Assembly (NCBI RefSeq): GCF_002979415.1
Contig: NZ_PCOT01000032.1
Coordinates: 1-49,195 of the forward strand
From: Microbacterium sp. MYb72
GTDB lineage: Bacteria > Actinomycetota > Actinomycetes > Actinomycetales > Microbacteriaceae
Direction: 5' to 3'
DNA length: 49,195 nt
Numbering within the stretch: the first letter of the stretch is position 1; every line of letters starts with the position of its first letter. Positions 34,214-41,810 of this stretch are shown here, piece after piece. Below the pieces are notes generated by a model. It was not told the origin of the DNA and did not search any database. It was given only the letters and a program-made list of their open reading frames with translations. Both the position numbers and the translations under genes were made by a program.

Positions 34214-35260
34214 ATGCCGCGCACGAAGAACGACTCCCGCCGCCCCACGTTGCGGATGGTGGCGGAGCGCGCTGGGGTCTCCACGGCCACGGTCTCGTAC
34301 GTGCTGTCCGGACGTGCGGGCGCCTCGGGGGCAGGCGCCGCCGAGGCGACCGCCGCCAGGGTGCTCGCCGCCGCCGAAGAGCTCAACTACCGTCCCAACA
34401 GCGCCGCGCGGGCCATCCGCACCGGTCGCAGCGGCATGGTGCAGCTGTCTCTGCACATGCTGAGCGACCCGTGGTCGCTGGCGGTGGCGGATGCCGTGAA
34501 CGTCGAGGCGAACAGGCACGGCCTCACGACGCTGATCCTCGCGGACGGCGACTGGCATGCGGCTCTCGACCGCGTCGAGAGCGACGTCGCCTACCTGGAC
34601 GGCGTCGGCCTCGACGAGGCCGCGACGCAGAAGCTGCGCGATCTGGTGAGCCGCGGTCAGCGGCTGGTCGTCTTCTCGGAGCACCTCGAGCCGCAGGGGT
34701 TCGACGTCGTGCGCTCCGACGCGATCCCCGGATGCGAGATCGCCATGGACCACCTCCTCGAGCGGCGCACGGCGATCGGGTGCCTCGCGGCGGAGGGCGC
34801 CGTGCGCCTCGCGCCGACGCAGGTCACGCGGTACACGCCGTACGTCGAGAAGATGGCCGCGGCGGGCATCGAGGTCGACCCGCGCTGGGTCGAGACCTAT
34901 GCCGAGACGCAGGCCAGCGCCTTCGCGGCGGCCGTGCGGCTCCTCTCCGGAGAGAACCGGCCGGACGCGATCTACGCCACCACCGACTTCGCGGCGATCG
35001 CGGCGATCAACGCGGCCCACATGCTGGGCCTGCGCGTGCCCCACGACGTCGCGGTGATCGGCGTCGGAAACACCCCGGACGCGCGTCTGATCGCCCCCAC
35101 GCTCACCACCGTCGGCCCGACCGACTTCTACGAGCGGCAGGCCCGCATCATCATCGACCGTGCTCTCGGCGTGGACGACCGGCCCGGCCGGCTCCACGAG
35201 TTCGAATGGTCGCTCTTCCCCGGCGGGTCGACCGACCTCGACGCCCCGGCAACCCGCTGA
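34214..35260 (+). CDS. LacI-family regulator of operon 2
   Basis: A 348-aa regulator. The helix-turn-helix is LRMVAERAGVSTATVSYVLSG (about residues 14-34). It is followed by an unusual Gly/Ala-rich stretch (RAGASGAGAAEATAARV) where most LacI proteins have a short charged turn, then the hinge NSAARAIRTGRSG. The sensor domain covers the rest. Being inside the operon it probably controls, with two CG-centred boxes in the promoter, suggests feedback control. Confidence 0.92.
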   Translation: MPRTKNDSRRPTLRMVAERAGVSTATVSYVLSGRAGASGAGAAEATAARVLAAAEELNYRPNSAARAIRTGRSGMVQLSLHMLSDPWSLAVADAVNVEANRHGLTTLILADGDWHAALDRVESDVAYLDGVGLDEAATQKLRDLVSRGQRLVVFSEHLEPQGFDVVRSDAIPGCEIAMDHLLERRTAIGCLAAEGAVRLAPTQVTRYTPYVEKMAAAGIEVDPRWVETYAETQASAFAAAVRLLSGENRPDAIYATTDFAAIAAINAAHMLGLRVPHDVAVIGVGNTPDARLIAPTLTTVGPTDFYERQARIIIDRALGVDDRPGRLHEFEWSLFPGGSTDLDAPATR

Positions 35261-35302
35261 CGGCGTCGCGCCTCAGCCCGCATCACTCTCAGAAGGACCA
35301 CT

Positions 35303-36472
35303 GTGGATCTCAAGATCGGCATCATCGGCTTCGGCGCGCGCGCCACACTCCGCGAGGAGGTGCAGCGGCCCGGCGAGGGCTCGCGCATCACCGCGATCTG
35401 CGACCCGTCGGAGCGCGCCCGCGACGACGCCCGCCGCCTCGTCCCCGACGCTCTCGTGACCGACTCCCTCGACGAGCTCCTCGCCTCGGGTGTGGACGCC
35501 GTGATGGTGCTGACCCCCGACGACACGCATGCGGCGCTCAGCATCCGCGCGCTCGAAGCCGGCGTCGCGGTGTTCTGCGAGAAGCCGCTCGCGATCGACC
35601 TCGCCGACGCCGACGCCATGCTGGAGACCGCCCGCCGCACCGGCAGCCGCCTCTACATCGGCCACAACATGCGGCACATGCCCGTGATCACGCTCATGCG
35701 CGGCCTCATCCAGGACGGGCGGATCGGCGACGTCAAGGCCGTGTGGGTGCGTCACTTCGTCGGGCACGGCGGCGACTACTACTTCAAGGACTGGCACGCC
35801 GACCGTCGGCGCACCACGGGCCTTCTCCTGCAGAAGGGCGCGCACGACATCGACATCATCCACTGGCTCGCCGGCGCCTACACCGAGCGGGTCGCGGCGA
35901 TGGGCGAGCTCAGCGTGTACGGCGACATCGCCGACCGCCGGGAGCGCACGGGGGAGCGGATGCCGGACTGGTTCAGCCTCGACAACTGGCCCCCGGCCTC
36001 GCTCACCGGGCTGCACCCGGTAGTCGACGTCGAGGACATCTCGATGGTCAACATGCGGCTCACCGGCGGCATCATGGCCTCGTACCAGCAGTGCCACTTC
36101 ACGCCCGACTACTGGCGCAACTACACGGTGATCGGCACCGAGGGGCGCATCGAGAACTTCGGCGACACCGCGGGCAGCGAGGTCAGGCTGTGGAACCGAC
36201 GCCACCGCGGTGCCGCTGACGCCGACGAGACGTTCATCGTCCCCGAGGTGCCGGATGCCGGACACGACGGCGCCGATGCGCTGCTCGTGGCCGAGTTCCT
36301 GCGGTTCGTGCGCGACGGCGGGCTCACCGAGACATCGCCGATCGCGGCCCGTGAGGCCGTGGCCGCCGGCATCCTCGCCACGCAGTCCCTCCGCGGTGAC
36401 GGTTCGGCCATCGAGGTCCCCGCGCTCGATCCCGACCTCGTCGCCTACTTCGAACGAGGCCAGGTGGCGTAG
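35303..36472 (+). CDS. Gfo/Idh/MocA-family oxidoreductase
   Basis: A 389-aa NAD(P)-dependent dehydrogenase. The Rossmann start is IGIIGFGARA (about residues 5-14), and the EKP signature is CEKPLAID (about 93-100) with the conserved lysine. The C-terminal alpha/beta domain contains GAHDIDIIHWLAG, whose Asp/His pair is typical of the active site. Members oxidise sugars, inositols or sugar acids. The glycine motif GFGARA departs from the usual GxGxxG, which can alter cofactor preference. GTG 35303 follows AAGGA. It closes the operon 42 nt after LacI, suggesting it handles the imported compound. Confidence 0.9.
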   Translation: MDLKIGIIGFGARATLREEVQRPGEGSRITAICDPSERARDDARRLVPDALVTDSLDELLASGVDAVMVLTPDDTHAALSIRALEAGVAVFCEKPLAIDLADADAMLETARRTGSRLYIGHNMRHMPVITLMRGLIQDGRIGDVKAVWVRHFVGHGGDYYFKDWHADRRRTTGLLLQKGAHDIDIIHWLAGAYTERVAAMGELSVYGDIADRRERTGERMPDWFSLDNWPPASLTGLHPVVDVEDISMVNMRLTGGIMASYQQCHFTPDYWRNYTVIGTEGRIENFGDTAGSEVRLWNRRHRGAADADETFIVPEVPDAGHDGADALLVAEFLRFVRDGGLTETSPIAAREAVAAGILATQSLRGDGSAIEVPALDPDLVAYFERGQVA

Positions 36473-36480
36473 CCCCCGGG

Positions 36481-36522
36481 CGTTTCGTCTCGGTCGCTGC
36501 GCTCCCTCGCTCAACGACCGGG
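36481..36522. repeat. 42-nt intergenic repeat, copy 2
   Basis: Identical at all 42 positions to 26482-26523 and in the same orientation. Here it lies 9 nt after the dehydrogenase stop codon and just before the TetR operator. Confidence 0.9.
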
Positions 36523-36565
36523 TGTGCTGTCGACCGGGGCTCCCAGGGTCCTCACAATCCGAAAC

Positions 36566-36593
36566 TGTACAAACGTACATGTACGCACGTACA
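36566..36593 (+). promoter_or_regulatory. TetR-type operator
   Basis: A 28-bp dyad: the halves match at 11 of 14 positions, with a perfect central CGTACATGTACG (36574-36585) and outer TGTAC/GTACA arms. It sits 10 nt before the TetR ATG, so binding would block the TetR-RND operon. Confidence 0.85.
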
Positions 36594-36603
36594 GGGGGTT
36601 CGG

Positions 36604-37170
36604 ATGACCGAGGGAACGCGCCGCAGACGCGACCCTGAGGCGCGCCGTCGCGAGATCGTGACCGCCGCCGCCGAGCTCATCGTCGAGATCGGGGTCGACG
36701 CGGTCACGCACCGCAAGGTCGCCGCGCGCGCCGGAGTGCCCCTCGGCGCCACGACCCAGTACTTCGCCACGCTCGACGACCTGCGCGATGCGGCCCTCGG
36801 CGCGCTCGTCGCCGAGGTCGAGGAGCGCATCGAGATCACGCGCGAGGCCGTCGTCGCCGACGGCGTCACCCCCGCCGGTCTCGCGCACCTGATCCATCAG
36901 GGGCTCGAAGACGCGCGCGCCGTGCAGGCCGACCGCGCGGTGGTCACCGCGGCCGTCCACGATCCCCGCGTGCGCGAACTCGCACGGCACTGGTCCGACG
37001 AGGTGGTCGGATTCATCGCACCCGTTCACGGTACGGACCGAGCCAGGGCAGCAGCCGTCTTCATCGACGGCGTACTCTGGCACGCCCAGATCCACGACGA
37101 ACCGCTCGACGAGGGCCTCATCCGCGACGCCCTCGCCGGAATCCTGACACCAGCCGCAGCATCCGCCTAA
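36604..37170 (+). CDS. TetR-family regulator of the RND pump
   Basis: A 188-aa regulator. The HTH covers about residues 17-62 (REIVTAAAELIVEIGVDAVT, VAARAGVPLGATTQYFATLDDL). The rest is an all-helical ligand and dimer domain (TetR_C-like). ATG 36604 follows AGGGGGTTCGG. A strong palindrome immediately upstream and the RND gene 14 nt downstream make a classical repressor-efflux operon, in which a toxic substrate would release repression. Confidence 0.93.
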   Translation: MTEGTRRRRDPEARRREIVTAAAELIVEIGVDAVTHRKVAARAGVPLGATTQYFATLDDLRDAALGALVAEVEERIEITREAVVADGVTPAGLAHLIHQGLEDARAVQADRAVVTAAVHDPRVRELARHWSDEVVGFIAPVHGTDRARAAAVFIDGVLWHAQIHDEPLDEGLIRDALAGILTPAAASA

Positions 37171-37184
37171 CCGAGAGAACCGCC

Positions 37185-40100
37185 TTGTCGAAACTCGCCG
37201 TCCTGAGCCTGAAGAACCGCGCGCTCATCGCGCTGATCACGATCGTCGCCGCGGTGTTCGGCGGCCTCGCGCTGACGAACCTCAAACAGGAGCTCATCCC
37301 CTCTCTCGAGCTCCCCAACCTCATGGTCATGACCACGTACCCCGGTGCATCGCCCGAGGTGGTCGAGAACGACGTGTCCACTCCGATCGAGTCGGCCATC
37401 CAGGGAGTCCCGGGGCTCGAGGGCACGACCGCGACCAGCACGACGAACGCCTCGATCGTGCAGGCGACGTTCACCTACGGCACGAACCTGGCGACCGCGG
37501 AGCAGAAGATCCAGCAGGCGATCAACCGCATCTCCTCCACGCTGCCCGACGACGTCACCCCGCAGGTGCTGTCGGTGTCGATCGACGACTTCCCGGTGAT
37601 CCAGGTCGCCGTGACCGGATTCGCGGATGCCGACAACGCCCAGGCCGAGCTGCAGAGCGTCGCGATCCCGAAGCTCGAAGACGTCAAGGGCGTCAACGCC
37701 GCGCAGATCGTCGGCGGCGTCGGACAGCGGATCACGATCACCCCCGACCTCCTCAAGCTCGCCGCCGCGGGCGAGAGCACCCAGGCGATCAGCTCCGCCC
37801 TGCAGCAGAACGGCACGCTCTTCCCCGGTGGCGACATCACCGAGAACGGCCAGACCCTCACCGTGCAGACGGGGGCCAAGATCACGTCCGTCGACGAGAT
37901 CGCCGCCCTTCCGCTCGTGGGCACCGACACGACCATCGGCGAGGTCGCCACCGTCGTGCAGGAGAACGACCCCGTCTCCTCGATCTCGCGCGTGGACGGC
38001 AAGGACGCGCTCTCCATCTCGATCACGAAGCTGCCCGCCGCCAACACCGTCGAGGTCTCGCACGGCGTGATCGCCGCCCTCGACGACATCAAGGAGGCGT
38101 TCCCCGACGCGAAGTTCACGATCGTGTTCGATCAGGCGCCGTTCATCGTGCAGTCGATCGACACCCTCGCCACCGAGGGACTCCTCGGCCTCGTCATGGC
38201 CGTGATCATCATCCTCGTGTTCCTGCTGTCGATCCGGTCGACGCTCGTCACCGCGATCTCGATCCCGACCAGCGTGTTGATCACGTTCATCGGGCTGCAG
38301 GCGTTCGGCTACTCGCTCAACATCCTCACCCTCGGCGCGCTCACCATCGCGATCGGGCGCGTGGTCGACGACTCGATCGTCGTCATCGAGAACATCAAGC
38401 GCCACTACGTCGGAGACGCCGACAAGGGCGACGCCATCCGCCTCGCCGTGCGCGAGGTCGCGGCGGCTGTCACGGCATCCACCATCACGACCGTCGCGGT
38501 TTTCCTGCCGATCGTCTTCGTGGGCGACATGGTCGGCGAGCTGTTCCGACCCTTCGCCATGACGGTGACGATCGCGATGGTCGCATCGCTGCTGGTCGCC
38601 CTCACGATCGTGCCTGTTCTGGCCTATTGGTTCCTCCGGCCGGGCAAGCCGCTGCTCGACGAGCAGGGCGTGCAGATCGACCCCGAGCACCCGGACGCTC
38701 CTCCGACGCGGCTGCAGCGCGCGTACCGGCCGATCCTCGGCTGGACGCTCAAGCACTCCGGTATCACCGTGATCATCGCGGTGGTCGTCCTCGGCGCCAC
38801 GCTCGCCGCGGCCCCGCTGATGAAGGTCAACTTCCTCAGCGACTCCGGCCAGAACACGATGACGGTCACACAGGATCTCGGCCCGACCGCGAGCCTCGAG
38901 ACGAAGTCGGACGCGGCGATGAAGGTCGAGAAGGCCCTCCTCGACATCGACGGCATCACCCACGTGCAGGCCTCGATCGGCTCCAGCGGATCGGCGCTCC
39001 GCGACGCGTTCTCCGGCGGCGCCGGAGTGACGTTCTCGGTGCTCACCGACAGCGACGCCGATCAGGAGAAGCTGCGCGCCGAGGTGCAGAAGTCGATCGA
39101 CGGTCTGAAGGACGTCGGAGACGTCGCCGTCGCGGCATCCGCCGGTCTCGGGTCGAGCGACATCGAGGTCTCCGTCACCGCGTCGAACTCCGCCGACCTC
39201 GAGAAGGCGACCGCTGCGGTCGTCGACGAGATCAAGGGGCGCGACGGCGTCGGACAGGTGACCGACAACCTCGCCGCCGCTCTGCCGTACCTCGCCGTGG
39301 TCGTCGACCGTCAGGCAGCGGCCGAGCGCGGTCTCTCCGAGGTCGCCGTCGGCACCATCGTGTCGAACACCATGCGTCCGCAGCAGGCCGGATCCGTCGA
39401 GATCGACGACACCGCGCTGACCGTGTACATCGCGGCGCCCGAGCCGCCCACGACGGCGCAGGCCCTGAAGGAGCTCGCGATCCCGACCCCGGCCGGCATC
39501 GTGCAGCTGCAGGACATCGCGACCGTCGAGGAGCGCAACGGCCCCACCTCGATCACGACCGAGAAGGGCAAGCGCACCGCCACCGTGACGGTGCCCCCGG
39601 CATCCGACAACCTCGCCGTCGCGACCGCCTCGGTCTCGGCCGCGCTCGCCGCGGTGGACCTGCCCGACGGCGCAGCGGCAGAGGTCGGCGGCGTCGCGAC
39701 GCAGCAGGCCGACTCGTTCTCGCAGCTGGGCCTCGCGATGCTCGCGGCCATCCTCATCGTGTACGTGGTGATGGTGGCGACGTTCAAGTCACTGCGTCAG
39801 CCGCTGCTGCTGCTCGTGTCGGTGCCGTTCGCGGCGACCGGTGCGATCCTGCTGCAGATCATCACCGGGGTGCCGCTCGGCGTGGCCTCCCTGATCGGCG
39901 TTCTGATGCTCATCGGCATCGTGGTGACGAACGCGATCGTGCTCATCGACCTGGTCAACCAGTATCGGGAGAAGGGGCTGTCGACCGCGGAGGCGGTGAT
40001 GGCCGGTGGCGAGAAGCGTCTGCGCCCGATCCTCATGACGGCGCTGGCGACGATCTTCGCGCTGATCCCGATGGCGCTCGGCATCACCGGGCACGGCGGC

Positions 40101-40424
40101 TTCATCTCGCAGCCGCTCGCGATCGTCGTGATCGGCGGACTCGTCTCGTCGACCGTGCTGACGCTCATCGTGCTCCCGACGCTGTACAACCTCGTCGAGG
40201 GTGCGAAGGAGCGCCGCAGGGCGCGCAAGGCGGGCCCGGATGCCGACGCGGCCGGCGGCGACCGGGAGCTGGTGACGGCCGGAGTCGGCGGGACGCCCGC
40301 GGCGGCCGGAGTCGGCGGGGAGTCCGACGCGGCATCCGCTGGTGCGACCGCCACCGCGACCTCCGACGGACTGCCGCACGCACCGCAGCTGACGCGGCGG
40401 GAGCTGCGCGAACGCGGGGAGTGA
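37185..40424 (+). CDS. RND efflux transporter permease, HAE1/AcrB type
   Basis: A 1079-aa inner-membrane proton antiporter with 12 predicted spans and two large periplasm-type loops. The N-terminus KNRALIALITIVAAVFGGLAL is followed by QELIPSLELPNLMV and YPGASPEVVENDV. The proton-relay pair is Asp395-Asp396 in GRVVDDSIVVIENI. The last 80 residues are a low-complexity Gly/Ala cytoplasmic tail. TTG 37185 is the only start that keeps this N-terminus and lies 14 nt after tetR. No membrane-fusion or outer-channel partner is present, as for SwrC/YerP-like pumps of Gram-positives. Substrates are likely amphiphilic drugs or lipids. Confidence 0.92.
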   Translation: MSKLAVLSLKNRALIALITIVAAVFGGLALTNLKQELIPSLELPNLMVMTTYPGASPEVVENDVSTPIESAIQGVPGLEGTTATSTTNASIVQATFTYGTNLATAEQKIQQAINRISSTLPDDVTPQVLSVSIDDFPVIQVAVTGFADADNAQAELQSVAIPKLEDVKGVNAAQIVGGVGQRITITPDLLKLAAAGESTQAISSALQQNGTLFPGGDITENGQTLTVQTGAKITSVDEIAALPLVGTDTTIGEVATVVQENDPVSSISRVDGKDALSISITKLPAANTVEVSHGVIAALDDIKEAFPDAKFTIVFDQAPFIVQSIDTLATEGLLGLVMAVIIILVFLLSIRSTLVTAISIPTSVLITFIGLQAFGYSLNILTLGALTIAIGRVVDDSIVVIENIKRHYVGDADKGDAIRLAVREVAAAVTASTITTVAVFLPIVFVGDMVGELFRPFAMTVTIAMVASLLVALTIVPVLAYWFLRPGKPLLDEQGVQIDPEHPDAPPTRLQRAYRPILGWTLKHSGITVIIAVVVLGATLAAAPLMKVNFLSDSGQNTMTVTQDLGPTASLETKSDAAMKVEKALLDIDGITHVQASIGSSGSALRDAFSGGAGVTFSVLTDSDADQEKLRAEVQKSIDGLKDVGDVAVAASAGLGSSDIEVSVTASNSADLEKATAAVVDEIKGRDGVGQVTDNLAAALPYLAVVVDRQAAAERGLSEVAVGTIVSNTMRPQQAGSVEIDDTALTVYIAAPEPPTTAQALKELAIPTPAGIVQLQDIATVEERNGPTSITTEKGKRTATVTVPPASDNLAVATASVSAALAAVDLPDGAAAEVGGVATQQADSFSQLGLAMLAAILIVYVVMVATFKSLRQPLLLLVSVPFAATGAILLQIITGVPLGVASLIGVLMLIGIVVTNAIVLIDLVNQYREKGLSTAEAVMAGGEKRLRPILMTALATIFALIPMALGITGHGGFISQPLAIVVIGGLVSSTVLTLIVLPTLYNLVEGAKERRRARKAGPDADAAGGDRELVTAGVGGTPAAAGVGGESDAASAGATATATSDGLPHAPQLTRRELRERGE

Positions 40425-40436
40425 CCTCCGCGTCGC

Positions 40437-40523
40437 GTTCACAACTCCTCATGAAATGACGAAGAGGGGCCCGGATCCTCAGGATCCGGGCCCCTCGCGC
40501 ACGTTCTGTGAGGAGTTGTGAAC
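40437..40523 (+). terminator. Nested double inverted repeat after the RND gene
   Basis: Inner stem: GAGGGGCCCGGATCCT (40464-40479) and its exact complement (40481-40496). Outer stem: GTTCACAACTCCTCA (40437-40451) with its exact complement (40509-40523). The two concentric perfect stems lie between convergent genes, so they can act in both directions. The nested design is unlike the simple stems elsewhere in the window. Confidence 0.8.
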
Positions 40524-40551
40524 GGGTGCACCCGCGCACGCCGACGGAGAC

Positions 40552-41451
40552 TCAGCCGAGCGTGATGCCCCACTCGAGCGTCCAGGTCTCGCCGGGCGCG
40601 AGTCGGCGGATGCCGAGACCGTTGTTGAGCGCATCGGCGGGCGCGGTCATCGGCTCGATCGCGACCGCGAGCGGCTGACCGGGGTAGCCCGGCGTCGTGT
40701 AGACCTGCACGTAGTCGAAGCCCGCGCCCTGCCAGAGCGTGACGCGGCGTCCGTCCGGTGCGGTGAGCGAGTGGCGGACGAGCCCGTCCGCATCGCGCGC
40801 GAGGTCTGTGAAGCCGGTGTCGAGCGCGACATCGCCCAGGCGGACCCCGTCGCTCAGGGCCGGATCCGCCGGCCGGGTGCCGGTGGGCAGCATCCGATCA
40901 TCGGTGTCGAAGGCGGTGGACGCGGGGATCCTCAGCACCAGGTCGTGCGGGTCGACGTCGCCGATCGTGACGAACGGGTGGGTGCCGAGCGCGACGGGCG
41001 CCGCCTCGGACGAGCGGTTCGTCAGCGTGTGCGTGACCCGGATGCCGTCGGCCTGCAGCGCGTATGCGACAGCGGTGTCGATGAGGTACGGGTAGCCGGT
41101 CTGCGGCACGATCGTCGCGCGGAGGGTCGCGCTGACGGCATCCGTCTGCTCGATCACGTAGGAGGTGAACCGGAGCAGCCCGTGACTCGCGTTGCCGAGC
41201 TTGGGCTCGGTGATCGCGAGCTGACGGGAGACGTCGCCGTCGTTCCAGAGGCCGTCGCGCACGCGGTTGGGCCAGGGGGTCAGCACCACTCCGGAGCAGG
41301 ACGGCGTCGGCTGGTCGAGCGGATAGGGGGCGACCGCGTCGACCCCTCCGATGCGGAGAGAGCGGAGGGAGGCGCCGACCTGCGCGATCTGGGCGGTGAC
41401 GTCGGCGAGCTGGAGCTGCACCTGCGTGCCGGTGGGGAGTGCGGAGTTCAC
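40552..41451 (-). CDS. Aldose 1-epimerase family protein
   Basis: A 299-aa galactose-mutarotase-fold protein. SCSGVVLTPWPNRVRDGLW holds the substrate-binding Asn-Arg pair. ASHGLLRF supplies the first conserved histidine, LGTHPFVTIG the second (GTHPF), and VAIEPMTAPADALNNG the catalytic Glu. These match the GalM/YihR-type actinobacterial group. It interconverts alpha and beta sugar anomers, feeding hexose use in the cytosol. GTG 41451 begins MNSALPTG. It is not in an obvious operon, so the sugar is not indicated. Confidence 0.92.
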   Translation of the reverse strand: MNSALPTGTQVQLQLADVTAQIAQVGASLRSLRIGGVDAVAPYPLDQPTPSCSGVVLTPWPNRVRDGLWNDGDVSRQLAITEPKLGNASHGLLRFTSYVIEQTDAVSATLRATIVPQTGYPYLIDTAVAYALQADGIRVTHTLTNRSSEAAPVALGTHPFVTIGDVDPHDLVLRIPASTAFDTDDRMLPTGTRPADPALSDGVRLGDVALDTGFTDLARDADGLVRHSLTAPDGRRVTLWQGAGFDYVQVYTTPGYPGQPLAVAIEPMTAPADALNNGLGIRRLAPGETWTLEWGITLG

Positions 41452-41594
41452 TCCGCAATCGTACGGTCTCGGTGGCGCCGGAACTCCGGAGAAGCACGCC
41501 GTTCCTGTCGAGGCGCGGCCTGAACCCTCGGTTCTGCCGCGGTTCTCCGGAGTTCTGGAGCGGGCTGGTCGGGCACTCTCTCAGCCTGTACCGG

Positions 41595-41810
41595 TAGACT
41601 CGTTCGGTCGGCTTCGGACACCCGCGCATGGCGCGGACGTTTTTGTGCAAGAAGTGTGAGTCCAGGGGCCGATGGTGAGCGTCGTTCGACGCTAATCAAC
41701 CATCACATGAATGGCCCCGGCCGCTGACAGTCCGGACCCGCGCTCAGGCGCAGGGTGCTCGCGCGTGTGCGCGGCGCTGTTCTCGTGCGAGAACTCAGAA
41801 GGACATACCC
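41595..41810 (+). promoter_or_regulatory. Promoter and structured leader of the DEAD-box helicase
   Basis: TAGACT (41595-41600) is a plausible -10 with no clear -35, giving a leader of about 200 nt. It contains a terminator-like hairpin (41622-41644) and then a three-part hairpin: GGGGCC-GATGGT-AGCGTCG pairing with CGACGCT-ACCATC-GGCCCC (41665-41718), with small internal loops. Two short frames overlap that hairpin: ATG 41672 (7 codons, MVSVVRR) and GTG 41656 (23 codons, ending 41727). The rest of the 41452-41810 gap shows nothing definite. AGAAGGACAT before 41811 is the ribosome-binding site. Confidence 0.6.
41622..41644 (+). terminator. Terminator-like hairpin with U-tract inside the helicase leader
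   Basis: CCGCGC-ATG-GCGCGG is a 6-bp GC stem with a 3-nt loop, followed by ACG and five T (41640-41644). It is the only clear stem-plus-U-run in the window, and it lies upstream of its gene, not downstream, which suggests attenuation. Confidence 0.55.
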
